64,000 nucleotides of DNA from Loripinus fragilis (GCA_964019695.1 OZ026522.1:62395811-62459810), one strand, 5' to 3'; shown: positions 53,856 to 64,000, counted from the stretch's first letter. A program made the numbers and translations. The notes: generated by a model from the sequence alone, not told the origin.

Positions 53856-55221
53856 CACTCGCGAGTCATAAGTAAGTAGCCACTAACGTCAGAAAATGAA
53901 AGACGAAAGAAATCACAATATATTTTCAGTAATAAGTATGACTTAGAACTGACGCACGTGGAGAAAATTTTCCATGGTTTGACTTTAGCATCTGCACCAT
54001 ATGTTGTCACTTCCGGTGCCCTTGACAACGGGAATAAAAACGTAAACAATGACGTCATATAAATGGCTCCACGCCGAAGCAAATTATATGGTGATCAAAA
54101 AGCGATTGCAAAATTACATTCCAAAGGTATAAGTGGTCGTAAAAATGCAGAATTGACAGACATATCCCGAGCTACCATTCAGAAATTTTTGAAACGTTTT
54201 GACGAGAGGGGTCATATAGAAAACAAGCCCCGAAGCGGAAGGCCAAAAATCAGTGGCTTTCGTGATGACAATGCACTTTCTCGCCTGGTAAAAAGAAATA
54301 GACGCCAAACTTTGAAGGATTTGACAGTCAAACTTAATGAATCTATCCATGTATGTGTTTCGGAGACGACTGTCAAGAGAAAATGAAAACGTTTAGAAGA
54401 CGAAAGACGCCCTGTAAGAAAGACTACCACCATCTCAGAGAAGAACCGCACTGCTCGGGTTTCATGGTGTCATTAAAGAACAAACTGGACAGTTGATGAA
54501 AAGAAGAAGTACATACTATTTAGTGATGAAACGAAGGTTGTTTTAGACAAGGACCGAAAGATTTATGTTTGGAGAAAAAGTGACGAAGCCTGAAGACTCG
54601 AATGTCTTGGTTTGTACAGGGGCCATTCTCCTCAAAAAAATGTGTCAGCTATGTTTTGGGGTTGCATAAGTTATAATGGCATCGGTACACTGACACCAGT
54701 TCAAGGTAATATTGACTCAGGGAAGTATATCCAAGTGCTTGATCAGCATTTGTGGCCTGTGATAGCAAAGGAATTTCCAAACGGGGGCTGGACATTTCAA
54801 GAGGATAACTGTACGGTGCATGTGTCAAGACAGACCATTCATTGGAAAACTGAAAACAACATTGAGACCTTACCATGGCTATCACAGTCCCCAGACATTA
54901 ATATAATTGAAAATGTATGGCGACCAATCAAAGTTCAGCTTGGAAAGAGACTTGGCGAGATTCAATCCTAGAAGGATTTGATCAACGTTGTTTTGGACAT
55001 TTGGGGTAGCCTAGACCAAGCCTATATTAGAGGGCTATATAACACCATCCCGTCAAGATTGCAAGCTGTTCTGAAGGCAAAGGGGGCAATCACCAAATAC
55101 TGAAAACGGTAAGTCAAAATTTTAAGTTTTGTTTGCCCACGCTTAATTCACTCTGTGGACTTACGTGATTGACGTTACGGTACGTAACGTCAACTGGCTA
55201 CTTACTTACGACCTGCGACAG
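53856..55221 (+). mobile_element. Tc1-like transposon, complete ends, dead transposase
   Basis: It is flanked by TA at 53,854-53,855 and 55,222-55,223. The left end CACTCGCGAGTCATAAGTAA and the right end (other strand) CTGTCGCAGGTCGTAAGTAA agree at 14 of 18 aligned positions near the tip, and GTAAGTAAGTAGCCA is identical. Length 1,366 bp, normal for Tc1/mariner. It encodes one transposase pseudogene. Confidence 0.93.
54063..55103 (+). pseudogene. Tc1 (DD34E) transposase, four in-frame stops
   Basis: It starts MAPRRSKLYGDQKAIAKLHS and would be 346 residues, the usual Tc1 length. The N-terminal helix-turn-helix ends in KPRSGRPK. The catalytic residues are present: Asp in FSDETK (GAT at 54,525), Asp in FQEDNCTVH, and Glu in SPDINIIENVW, with 34 residues between the last two. 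Stops at 54,384 (TGA), 54,474 (TAA), 54,591 (TGA) and 54,969 (TAG) break it, but the frame is never shifted. Tc1 transposases cut and paste at TA; this copy should be inactive. Confidence 0.95.
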
Positions 55222-55223
55222 TA

Positions 55224-55645
55224 GTTCTAGCGACACGCCATACATTTTCCCTAGATGGTCACTATAACAAACACCAATTTTTCAAATAACCCAATATATA
55301 TAAAATTTGAGTGTTACGCCGGTACTATATATTCATTAAATATCAAATTACGTTTCAAAGCACTCTATCATTCTCAAAGCCGCAAAAATTGACACTTTCC
55401 GCTGACACACCTCATTTTTACGTCTTCATAATAGGTATAGTTTTGATTAAATTAGGAGTAAATTTATGCATTCCTACTCTTCAAAAATCTGAGGTCTTCT
55501 TACAGCGCATGCGTACGAAATATGAATGAAAACGCGTTTGGCATTGGGAAGTTGAATTCCGTGCCTTTTACTGTTTTAAATGCTTTCCACCCAAGATGCC
55601 ATTTTCATTCTAAACGAAATATGGTTAAGAACAAAGAGAAAAGTA
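55224..55645. other. No gene seen between Tc1 and mariner
   Basis: About 420 bp of AT-rich sequence. Frame 55,311-55,529 is unrecognisable. Confidence 0.4.
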
Positions 55646-56280
55646 CGAGGGATGTTCGAAATGAATTGCTTATTGTCCTATATCTCGATATCCACGTGGG
55701 GCACGATAAAAACCAATATATACCTATCTAGGTTTATTCAAGGTCTACACAACGCTGTATAAATGTACATGTTAGATTAAATGTGAGGCATAAAAATTGC
55801 CATTTTGATACACGCAGTCATTGACCAGTGTAGTAAAAATGGTTGGTAGAAGCGTCGACCAGAAATATGATATATGGGCTTACATCAAAGCTCGCTCAAA
55901 ACTTGGTTGTTCTTTGAAGCAGCTGATGACTGAACTTTCTACTACTTAAGGACCTTCTTGTGTGTCTTATGACACTGTTAGTAGCTGGAAAAATAAATTT
56001 GAATCAGGTTTAGAGTCCATCAAAAATGCACCAAAATCAGGCAGGCCAAAATTTGCATCTCGTAAAGAAATCGTTTCAAAAATAAAGGAAAATCATTGAA
56101 GGAGATGCCAGGTTTACAGTTCGTGATATTGCACGAAAAGTAGGCATATCACTATCAACGGTTTACCTTATTTTGAAGAAGCATTTGAAATACAGAAAGA
56201 TTTTTGCTAGATGGGTGCCACATCTGTTGACTGATGAACAAAACAGACAACGGGTTAAAGAGGCCAAAAAGATGCTTCAA

Positions 56281-56348
56281 ATGTTTTAAACTTGTGACAA
56301 AAAGCAGTTTGCCAATGTTTTTAACTTGTGACAAAAATCAGTTTGTCA
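56281..56348 (+). repeat. 34-bp tandem duplication inside mariner
   Basis: ATGTTTTAAACTTGTGACAA plus AAAGCAGTTTGCCA is followed by a second copy with few differences. It duplicates the codons just before the first catalytic Asp block and shifts the frame. Confidence 0.9.
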
Positions 56349-56483
56349 ATGTCGTCACAGGTGATGAGAATTGGGTCTATTATTTTGAGCCCGTCAGAAA
56401 GTTTAGCTATAAAATCTGGGCCTCTAGACATAGCAGACGCCCAATTATTGCCAAACGGTCTTTGAGTGCAAGGAAGGTTTTCT

Positions 56484-56974
56484 TTAGCTCTGACTATCTG
56501 TGAATCATGAGCCCTTTTCTTTGTTTCATCATGGTGTGTTAATTTGATTAGAATGTGTCTCCATGATGATACATTGCATTAGTTAGATGGCCTCCATGCG
56601 AGCTGAACATTTCTTGTACTTCAACAACAGCAGAATATAGGGCGAAGATTTGGTACCAGTAAAATGCATTTAAGCCCCCCTCCGGTGGCTTAGGCTGCTG
56701 TCCGTTCTTAGGCGGTGGTTCTGTTGTTGTTGACTTTTTGTTTATTGTTACTCCCATTGTGGGAGTCTGTAATTGTTCTATGTTTTGTTGTACGTTGCTT
56801 TGTGTCCGTTCTAGTATTGCAATCATCTTGATGGGAAAGAGAGAGCTGGTTGCTTTGCTTAATTTGTCTTCCTGATATCTCGTGATGGTTGAGCGGCTCT
56901 TCCTCGCGGTGCCACAGGGTTGTCTGCGGTTTGTGATTGTGGTATTTCCTGATCATACTCACTTACTATTTTTG
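56484..56974 (-). mobile_element. Rep-A copy 7, inserted in mariner
   Basis: Read on the minus strand it starts AAATAGTAAGTGAGTATGAT and ends AGTCAGAGCTA, lacking about 100 bp of the CAGGGCCGT end. The mariner reading KVFF resumes after it as AIFFSGEGVAKK. It is most similar to the truncated copy at 9,123-9,338. Confidence 0.88.
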
Positions 56975-57509
56975 GTATGCAATTTTCTTCTCTGGTGAAG
57001 GAGTCGCAAAAAAGTGCCGATGGAAAATGGCCAAAAAATCACCGTTAAGCACTACAAAGACATAGTACTGGAGAAGCAAAAACATATTATCAGAAACGAC
57101 GCCCTGTGACTGATTTTAAACATATCCCTCTTCTACATGGCAATGTCCCTGCTCTTGCCTCCGAAATAGTTACGGCGTTTTGGAATAAGAAAAAGTAACT
57201 GTTTTTGCCTCACCTCCCGTTTTCCCTAGATCTTGCCCTATGTGATTTCTTTAATCGAAATTGAAATAATTCTTTACTGGGCGGAAATACTAGTCTTGAC
57301 AGGCTCTTGGATCTGCTATTCATCATAACCTTATTAGTGAGCCCAAATAAGCGTACCGTGACGCCTTCAGGAAGTGGATACATCGGTTGAAGCTTTGCAT
57401 TTCTAGCCACGGAGAGTTCTTTGATGGCATGGAATGAGCACTTTTGGGCTTACTTGAAATTTGAAGTCTCCGGATAGAAATAAGCAATTATTTCCGAACA
57501 TCTCTCGTA

Positions 57510-57702
57510 AACCCCGTTTTGTTTTATACATGCGATCAAGAGTGCAAGGTAGACTGGTCTACATGTCTATGGTGAATATGTACAGCTTCTTTAGGCGTTA
57601 TTTCAACGAAATGAAATAAACGTCTCATCTAGGGAAGGAGTCGCTGGTCGCTAGGCACTCTTATTTGACCCTCTTATACCTATTAGGCTATATATATTTT
57701 AA
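57510..57702. other. Short gap between mariner and TTAA MITE
   Basis: No feature seen. Confidence 0.4.
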
Positions 57703-58068
57703 AGCTGCATACTCTGTAACTATGAACATTTTTCGAAAAAATTTATTTTCTTTTTAAATCATTTGTAAAAGCTGAATTAAGTTATGTTTTCACAATAAAT
57801 CTGTTCACTAGAGCGGAAAACTGCACGGAAAAGTGAATTATCCTATAAAACAGGTGTGTTTTACTCGTGTCGATAATTATTTGCGTCCCTCCAATAATTG
57901 TAGACAGTTAGTTTTAATATAAATGCTGTTGTTTCGATACTGATAACTTGTTAAGATTTACGAAATTGGTAAAATGTATACCTGAATTTTAGTTTTTTTA
58001 CTGTGTTCTTGAAAAATAGAAACATTAGTTCTAAAATTAAAAGATCAAAAGTTACAGACTATGCAGCT
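57703..58068. mobile_element. TTAA MITE copy 3, 366 bp, best-preserved ends
   Basis: TTAA flanks both ends (57,699-57,702 and 58,069-58,072). The TIRs AGCTGCATACTCTGTAACT and, from the right, AGCTGCATAGTCTGTAACT differ at one base. The body matches the copies at 18,013 and 38,775. Confidence 0.92.
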
Positions 58069-58231
58069 TTAAACATTAACGTTTACTCTAGCGAGCACAA
58101 AATAATATGGGCCAGTGTTCGAGATTTAGGTACTTATCACATCAGTTATCAGTGGCTGAAAAATACGCACATTAAAGGGAGACTACTGTATCAAGCATTG
58201 ATTCTCTACAATCCTTTTCGAATTGGAATTT

Positions 58232-58284
58232 CTCTTAAAGGGAGGAATTTGCTCCCAGAGGGAGCGAATTCGTTCCTTTAAGAG
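58232..58284. repeat. Hairpin with 25-nt arms
   Basis: CTCTTAAAGGGAGGAATTTG plus CTCCC faces GGGAGCGAATTCGTTCCTTT plus AAGAG across a 3-nt loop. Confidence 0.7.
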
Positions 58285-58573
58285 CAGTTCATTGTGGTTT
58301 GGGAAATCACTTTAACCACATTAGGTGAGCTCCCTTGAGTGTCCCAATTTTTATAACGCAAGTGCGTATACTTCGTTATGGGTGCTACGGCAATGGTTAG
58401 CAGCAAATGCTCATGCAAGTCTACGCATATGACAAATGACATTAAAAATGTGCCAAAAAGAACAGGTCTATTAAAGCGGATTCGCCAGGCTCCTTAAAGC
58501 ATTGGCCATATCGACTAAAGAAACATAAACTACTCGCAAGTATTTATGGCGTGCTTTATATATAATCAGTGTT
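58285..58573. other. No gene seen; possible start of the LINE 5' region
   Basis: No boundary of the LINE could be placed upstream of its endonuclease frame. Confidence 0.35.
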
Positions 58574-59062
58574 ATGCATTATATAATGCTTCAAATTAAC
58601 CATGAAAGCTGTTTTACATCATTTTTGAGGGAGAAATGCTTGCCATACACCCTCAAGAGTGATGGCAGCCTTCTTTCTGCAATACTGATGTTGACTTTGG
58701 TGCTTATTATAAGCTTTATTAAAGCTAAATGCTTTTTATTAACAAGGACTCAGCAGTACCTTCATATAGAAAATTGTTTGTCACTTATACCTTGGGGCAG
58801 TGACAGCCGTTTTCGATCAGCAATGATGTTTACATTATTGCTAACAACCAATAGTTTATTTTTCAAAGTTTTATTTTTTACTTTTGTATCATTACTTATG
58901 GATCCACTGTCTCCTATGCCTATGATAAATGGCATTTGTGGAGCCTATGTGCTGGGTGCACCATGGTGCAATCAGTATCAGGGCTCCAGAATTGCATACA
59001 TGCATAAAATAAAGAAATTTTCCTTAAACTTTCATCATGAAGATAGCTACGCAAAATATTAA
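58574..59062 (+). other. Open frame of 162 codons upstream of the LINE
   Basis: It overlaps the first 26 bp of the endonuclease frame in another register. It contains hydrophobic runs (LLSAILMLTLVLIISFI) but no zinc knuckle, RRM-like or coiled-coil pattern expected of a LINE ORF1. It may be chance openness in the LINE 5' region. I do not assign a function. Confidence 0.25.
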
Positions 59063-59963
59063 TGGGTTAGAGTGTAAGAAAAACAAATTAATTGAAATAT
59101 TTAAACAAAATGATTTGGATATTCTTTGTCTGCAGGAAATACATAATATTAATTCAGAAACCATAAATTTTATTGAAAAACAGACAAAGTCTTTTAGTTT
59201 CATACAAACAAACTCTACAAAAACTACAATGAGGAATTTTTGTGGAGTAGCTATCTTTGTGGGAAAAAGATTACATGGTTTTAAAATTAAAGAACATGAT
59301 ATCAATTCTAATTCTCTAAAATATAGAGTAATGCATATATCTATTGAGGCAGAGGAGACAGTGGGAATTATAAATGTCTATGCTCCAGTACAAAACAATA
59401 TAACTGAAAAAATAGGGTTTTTTAAGGACTTAAAAAATTATTTATCTAAAATTAAAAAACAAAAATTAATAATTTTAGGGGATTTTAACTCTGTAGAATT
59501 TAATGATGATAGAGCATCAGGATTAAATTTCTATGATGGTAAAATAAAAGATTCCTTTAATTTACAAGATTTTGGCTTAATAGATACTTTTAAATCTTTT
59601 TATAACACAACAAATTTTACAAATAAAGCAAGTTGGATTGATAGAATCTATGTGCCTCAAACATTTCATTCAAAAATTCTTGAAATTCAGCATTTGGATG
59701 GCATATCAGATCATAAATTAATTCTTTTAAAATTAAATTTAGACAAATTTAAATCATGGGGTAACTATTATTGGAAATATAACAATACTTTGTTAGAAAA
59801 CAACTCATTTCAACAAGAAGATAAAAATTTAATAAATGAATATAATATAATGAAATCATTGGGAACACCCCATCAGATTTGGTCAAATTTTAAAGCTAAA
59901 ATCAAAAAGATTTCTAAACAATTTGGCCCATTTTTACAAAATTGCGGAAAAGTGAAGCTATAG
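59037..59963 (+). CDS. LINE ORF2 N-terminal part: endonuclease
   Basis: 308 codons from ATG. Exonuclease-endonuclease-phosphatase family motifs appear in order: QNINGL (residues 6-11), LCLQE with the metal-binding Glu at 34, GDFNS at about 148-152, SWIDRIYV, and SDHKL with Asp225 and His226. All expected catalytic residues are present. The frame ends at a stop 22 bp into the reverse transcriptase frame. The natural product would continue into it, so this is one half of a frameshifted gene. Confidence 0.93.
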   Translation: MKIATQNINGLECKKNKLIEIFKQNDLDILCLQEIHNINSETINFIEKQTKSFSFIQTNSTKTTMRNFCGVAIFVGKRLHGFKIKEHDINSNSLKYRVMHISIEAEETVGIINVYAPVQNNITEKIGFFKDLKNYLSKIKKQKLIILGDFNSVEFNDDRASGLNFYDGKIKDSFNLQDFGLIDTFKSFYNTTNFTNKASWIDRIYVPQTFHSKILEIQHLDGISDHKLILLKLNLDKFKSWGNYYWKYNNTLLENNSFQQEDKNLINEYNIMKSLGTPHQIWSNFKAKIKKISKQFGPFLQNCGKVKL

Positions 59964-62281
59964 CTGTAGAATTTTTAAAAAATTCAAATATTCCAGAGGT
60001 ACTAATGGAAAATGTTAATCAAAAAGAAAATGATTTAAAGAAATATCAAATTTCTGGAAACTTAATCAGGGTTAAAAATAAAACTTTAAACAATATTTAT
60101 GCTAAAAGTAAAGATCTAGATAGGAAAGAAGAATTTAATAAAGGCACATCAAAATTTATCTTTCGGATTAAAACAAATAATACAACTTTTACTGAAAAAC
60201 ATGACATTTTAAATGAAATTCAACAATTTTACCAAAATCTCTACTCTTCTCAAAATATTCCTGATAATAGCATTTACAAATATTTAGAAAATTTTGAGCC
60301 CCCGACATTAACAAATACTCAAAAAGAAAATATAGGACAATACATCACAGAAAAAGAAGTTGACACAGTTATAAAATTACTAAATAAAAATAAATCTCCT
60401 GGAAACGATGGTATAACTGCAGAATTTTATCAAGCTTTTAGGCCACAACTGGTACCAATTCTCACGGAACTTTATAATAATAGTTTTCTACAAAATAATT
60501 TACCTAAAGAATTCAAACAAGGCATTATTACCCTAATTTTCAAAAACAAAGGAAGTCCGGATGAGATAAAGAATTGGAGACCCATATCTTTACTCAATTT
60601 GGATTATAAAATTTTAACAAAAGTCTTAACAATGAGACTTAAAAATAATATTTCAACTATTTTGAACAATTTTCAAAGTTGTGGTCCCAATAAATCTATA
60701 ATTAATAATGCCTTAAACCTAAAATCTATAATTTCTTATATTAGACAAAATGATCAAAAATATGCAATAATAGCCTTAGATCAGGAAAAAGCCTTTGATA
60801 GAATTGAGCATAATTTTCTTAAAATAGTTTTTAAAAAATTTGACTTTCCCCCCAATTTTATAAAATGGTTTGAAATGTTATATACAAATATTGAGTCCAA
60901 AATACTAATAAATGGCACTTTTACACCTATTTTTAAAATTTTAAGATCAGTTAGACAAGGATGCCCCCTATCTATGTTCTTATATGCTCTAGGCCTTGAA
61001 CCCATGATTTTTAAAATAAATTCCAATCCTCACATTTTAGGAATAGACCTTCCCAATTGTGAAAATAATACAAAATCTTTACAGCATGCAGATGATACAA
61101 TAGTTATTATTAAAGACAAAAAATCATACAAATACTTAAATGAAGAAACAAATTTATTTGGAAAAAATTCTGGTTCAAAAATTAATCAAGATAAGACAGA
61201 AATTTTAACATTTGGGAACTGGGAAGATCTAAAAGAAATTACCCCTGCAAATCTTTTTAAAGACAAAATTAAGGTTTATGGAATTATATTTGGCAAAAAT
61301 GAAAATAAAGAAAATTATGAGCCCAAAATTCAAAAAATTAAACAAGTCATTAATAAATGGAACAATTGCTATTTTAATCTCTTTGAAAAAGTAATAATTA
61401 TCAAAACCTACATATTCAGTTTACTTCAATATACAATGATATTTACTGATTTACCAATAGACTACACAAAACAAATTAACACTTTACTATTTCAATTTTT
61501 ATGGTCTGGTCATGACAAAATATCAAGGAATACAATATTTCAAGATATGTTTCATGGAGGGTTGGGATTGCCTTCGGTCCTACACAAACGAGAAAGTATA
61601 ATAATTCAAACCTTACGCAGGATAGAACTCAATCTCGATCAGCCGTGGGCAAATTTATATATTTATTGGTTTGGCCTGAATTTAAAATTCTATCATGCAC
61701 CATATGCTGCAAACACATATCTACATAATATTGAAAATTTTCAAGAAAATCAACACATTAAATCAACCATATTAAAATACAGAATTCATGATAATATATG
61801 GAAAATACCAAATTTAAGGCTAATATATACCTTAATAATTAATAAGATGAATAACTCTCCAACCATAACCTTAAAATATCCATCAGCAAACTGGGATCTA
61901 ATTTGGAACAATTATGCTAAAATTCAAAAATCAAATGAAAAACTTATAATCTTCAAATATTTGCATAAAATTCTGCCGACAGGCGAATACTACCACAAAA
62001 TTGGTCGTTTTCGCAGTATCCCAAGATGTGCAGACTGTTGGCTTGGTCCCAATACGCTTCAACATATATTTGAAACCTGTACAGTTCATAATGCTGAACG
62101 TACCGCCCTTCTTTTGGAACTTCAAAACATTACACCCAATATTATTCTAAATTCAAACCTACTTCAAACTGGAAATAATGACAAAACTTTAGATCTTCGC
62201 ACTCAAAATCAAATATGTACAGCTATTTTCAAATATACAATAACAATTTGGAAACAATGCATTAAGCTTAAACCTCCTTAA
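59942..62281 (+). CDS. LINE ORF2 C-terminal part: reverse transcriptase and zinc finger
   Basis: 779 codons; the listed ATG is simply the first Met after the frameshift. Motifs: FKQGIITLIFKNKG, NWRPISLLNLDYKILTKVL, ALDQEKAFDRIEH with catalytic Asp at about 280, VRQGCPLSMFLYALGLEP, and QHADDTIVI with the Asp pair at 384-385 (His replaces the usual Tyr or Phe). A CCHC-type finger near residue 696-714 has CADC and HIFETC. The reverse transcriptase is complete. Wording around NWRPISLLN.DYKI points to the Tx1/L1 group. Confidence 0.95.
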   Translation: MRKSEAIAVEFLKNSNIPEVLMENVNQKENDLKKYQISGNLIRVKNKTLNNIYAKSKDLDRKEEFNKGTSKFIFRIKTNNTTFTEKHDILNEIQQFYQNLYSSQNIPDNSIYKYLENFEPPTLTNTQKENIGQYITEKEVDTVIKLLNKNKSPGNDGITAEFYQAFRPQLVPILTELYNNSFLQNNLPKEFKQGIITLIFKNKGSPDEIKNWRPISLLNLDYKILTKVLTMRLKNNISTILNNFQSCGPNKSIINNALNLKSIISYIRQNDQKYAIIALDQEKAFDRIEHNFLKIVFKKFDFPPNFIKWFEMLYTNIESKILINGTFTPIFKILRSVRQGCPLSMFLYALGLEPMIFKINSNPHILGIDLPNCENNTKSLQHADDTIVIIKDKKSYKYLNEETNLFGKNSGSKINQDKTEILTFGNWEDLKEITPANLFKDKIKVYGIIFGKNENKENYEPKIQKIKQVINKWNNCYFNLFEKVIIIKTYIFSLLQYTMIFTDLPIDYTKQINTLLFQFLWSGHDKISRNTIFQDMFHGGLGLPSVLHKRESIIIQTLRRIELNLDQPWANLYIYWFGLNLKFYHAPYAANTYLHNIENFQENQHIKSTILKYRIHDNIWKIPNLRLIYTLIINKMNNSPTITLKYPSANWDLIWNNYAKIQKSNEKLIIFKYLHKILPTGEYYHKIGRFRSIPRCADCWLGPNTLQHIFETCTVHNAERTALLLELQNITPNIILNSNLLQTGNNDKTLDLRTQNQICTAIFKYTITIWKQCIKLKPP

Positions 62282-62495
62282 ACAGCAACAGGTATTTAAC
62301 ATAACTTTTAAGAACTGGAGCGTTCGCCCCTGGACTCTGTGGCTGTGCTATGTTAACCCTCGCACGGACGCAGAGCCAAGGAGTGATATATTGACATGCT
62401 GTTTGCTGTCATTTTGTATTTGCAGTCGACCCCTGAGGGACCCACTCTTATGAGTGGGAAACAAAGGGCCCCGATTAACCAGTCTTAAAATAAAT
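62282..62495 (+). other. LINE 3' untranslated region
   Basis: It runs from the stop codon to AAATAAATAAAG, which may be the polyadenylation signal or the terminal simple repeat. Two GC-richer arms (GACTCTGTGGCTGTG, CACGGACGCAGAG) could fold. Confidence 0.55.
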
Positions 62496-62994
62496 AAAGT
62501 ATCATAGCAGAAGACTGGGGCGCAGCCTGCCTTGGGATTGATTCATATCAGCTCTTGGGGTAGGAAGCGTCACAAATATGGAATAATTCAGAAAATTTAC
62601 TACATGACCCGAAGACTTTCGTCCGTGCATTATATTCAGGATGTCATTGACTCATTATAGCCAAAAAACGCAATAACTAAGAAAACTCTTGGATTAGTTT
62701 GATAGTTTTCTAATAGATTAATATTGACTAGATCAAAACATTGGGCTTGTAAACGACCATGTATTATTGCACGACCCGAACTAATTATGTGTGCTAGGAT
62801 TCCGAGAATCGGATATGTCACTGGCAAAATTAATCAAATTAGTCGAATTTATATCCTCATGCGAATTGTTACTTTAGGGAAACGTATTAATCACAAAGTT
62901 CACCTTGGGTATCATACAGATCATAGTTGAAAGCATATCAACTATTTATCAGTGCTTAGTTCAATAAAAAAAATAAACTTATTTGTACAATTTC
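62496..62994. other. No gene seen
   Basis: Frames 62,636-62,827 and 62,724-62,930 overlap on opposite strands and are unrecognisable. Confidence 0.4.
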
Positions 62995-64000
62995 AATATC
63001 TGACCTTTCAACCTGACCCAGAGATCATGGGTATGTGTTAGGTCAAAGTTTTTGCTTTAATGTTAGTCTACACTTCTGTTCTTTTAATTTGATATGCAAC
63101 ATGACTACATTCAGATTTTACTTTTTACCTTTTAACCCGACCTACATGCTAAGGGTATGTGTAAGGACAGAATATGTGTTTTCATGGAGCTCTAAGCTCC
63201 ATTCCAATTAATTTAATATGCAGCATGACTACTTGAAAACATGTTTTGACCTTTTGACCCCAGGGGCCGATGGGTGCGTGTAAGGGCAGAATTTGTGCTG
63301 GCATTGTGCTCTATGCTCTATTCTCTTTAATTTGATAAGCAACATGACTTCTTTCAGAAAAAAATGATTTGACCTTCGACCTCACCCCAAGGGTCGAGAG
63401 TATGTGTAAGGAAGACTATGTGCTTGCATTGTGCTCTATGCTCCATTCCCTTTCCTTTAATATGATATGCAACATGATCTTTTGACACCACCACAAGGGT
63501 CTAGTTTTGGTGTAAGGACAGAATATGTGCTTACATGGTACTCTGTGCTCCATTCCCATTAATTTGATATTCAACATGACGACTTATAGAAAAAATCTTT
63601 TGACCCCATCTAGGGTTGAAGGTGTGTGTAAGGATAGAATAAAATGTATTTACCTTCGACCCCACCCCAGGGGTCGAGTGTGTGTGTAAGGGCAGACTAT
63701 GTGCTTGCATTGTGCTCTATACTCCATTCTCTTTAATATGATATGCAACATGACGACTTACAGAAAAAATCTTTTGACCCAATCTAGGGGTTGAAGGTGT
63801 GTGTAAGGATAGAATATGTGTTTGCATGGTGCTCTATGTTCCATTCCCCATAATTTAATATGCAACATGACTAATTTCAGTTAAACAAAATGTTTTGACT
63901 TTTTGACCCCCACCCCAGGGATCAAGGGTGTTTGTAAGCAATAATATTTGCTTGCATTGTGCTCTATGTTTCATTCCCTTTAATTTGATATGCAACATGG
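62995..64000 (+). repeat. 120-bp satellite array, about 8 units, runs off the window
   Basis: The unit is TTTGACCCCACCCCAAGGGT, then GTGTGTAAGGACAGAATATG, TGCTTGCATGGTGCTCTATG, CTCCATTCCCTTTAATTTGA and TATGCAACATGACTACTTTC. The word CAACATGA recurs at about 104-130 bp spacing, with one longer unit of about 170 bp. It is the same family as 52,340-52,960 but better preserved. Confidence 0.92.

Larger units (their letters stand above)
55839..57437 (+). pseudogene. Mariner (DD34D) transposase, heavily broken
   Basis: It opens MVGRSVDQKYDIWAYIKARS and has GRPKFAS in the DNA-binding part. The first catalytic Asp is kept in VVTGDENWVYYFEP. The second block reads LLHGNVPA instead of the usual LLHDNAPA, so its Asp is Gly. 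The third block reads LDLALCDFF and keeps Asp. The end RKWIHRLKLCI...GEFFDG is typical mariner. Damage includes a TAA near 55,947, several frameshifts, a 34-bp duplication at 56,281-56,348 and the Rep-A insertion. Confidence 0.93.
55646..57507 (+). mobile_element. Mariner transposon with nested Rep-A
   Basis: It is flanked by TA at 55,644-55,645 and 57,508-57,509. The left end CGAGGGATGTTCGAAATGAA and the right end (other strand) CGAGAGATGTTCGGAAATAA are inverted and continue TTGCTTATT. Length 1,862 bp; without the insert of about 490 bp it is about 1.37 kb, normal for mariner. Confidence 0.93.
59037..62495 (+). mobile_element. L1-superfamily (Tx1-like) LINE, ORF2 nearly intact
   Basis: One apurinic-type endonuclease plus reverse transcriptase polyprotein, split by a single frameshift around 59,942-59,963. 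A 3' region of about 200 bp ends near AAATAAATAAAG. Elements of this type nick target DNA and copy their RNA at the nick. ORF1 was not found, so the copy may be 5'-truncated, or ORF1 may be decayed. The coding strand is strongly A-rich, unlike the rest of the window. Confidence 0.93.

Noticed and set aside
58574..59062. LINE ORF1
   Set aside because: Position is right, but no zinc knuckle, RNA-binding or coiled-coil pattern is seen, so it is reported only as an unassigned frame.

Overview
This window comes from an animal genome and is mostly non-coding. It is AT-rich and dense in short inverted-repeat elements. The only host gene I can support has very short exons separated by kilobase introns. 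The repeat content is Tc1, mariner, an L1-superfamily LINE, tRNA-type SINEs, tandem arrays attached to dispersed blocks and many cruciform-type MITEs. It fits a lophotrochozoan, most likely a bivalve mollusc. The organism is inferred from this style, not from a diagnostic gene.

Host gene: on the minus strand, from about 53,556 down to about 23,600, twelve small exons share one consistent reading frame and nearly all have phase-1 junctions. Joined, they encode a short collagen-like protein. It has a cysteine-bearing N-terminal piece, about 220 residues of Gly-X-Y with an interruption holding a Cys-Ile-Cys made by splicing, a charged linker, a C-terminal hydrophobic segment, a stop codon and a polyadenylation signal. 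The first exon or exons (signal peptide or membrane start) were not found and may lie to the right of 53,556. One splice donor has been copied in a 40-nt tandem triplication.

Left part (1 to 23,600): no host gene is recognised. It holds hairpin MITEs, a 46-bp satellite of about 1 kb joined to a dispersed block called here Rep-A, a Tc1 derivative with very long terminal inverted repeats (TIRs), a mariner-type non-autonomous element, and several long near-perfect palindromes.

Middle part (23,600 to 53,556): these are the introns of the collagen-like gene, packed with repeats. Notable are a SINE with a perfect 13-bp target duplication, a TTAA-flanked MITE inserted inside another MITE, a 398-bp element with 5-bp target duplications, a 148-bp palindrome, and two more Rep-A copies that each abut a different tandem array.

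Right part (53,856 to 64,000): this is a transposon cluster. It has a complete but nonsense-riddled Tc1 (53,856-55,221), a decayed mariner (55,646-57,507) interrupted by a Rep-A copy, a TTAA MITE (57,703-58,068), a nearly intact LINE with endonuclease and reverse transcriptase (59,037-62,281, one frameshift), and a satellite of about 120 bp running off the right edge. That satellite is the same family as an array at 52,340-52,960.

Dispersed families named here for cross-reference: Rep-A (seven copies), Rep-B (ends in a CTTACTTACTTT motif), Rep-C, Rep-D, Rep-E, MITE-P (GAGCC ends), MITE-Q (AGTAAACCTG ends), the H hairpin family (AGAACCGTCTC) and the TTAA-MITE family.
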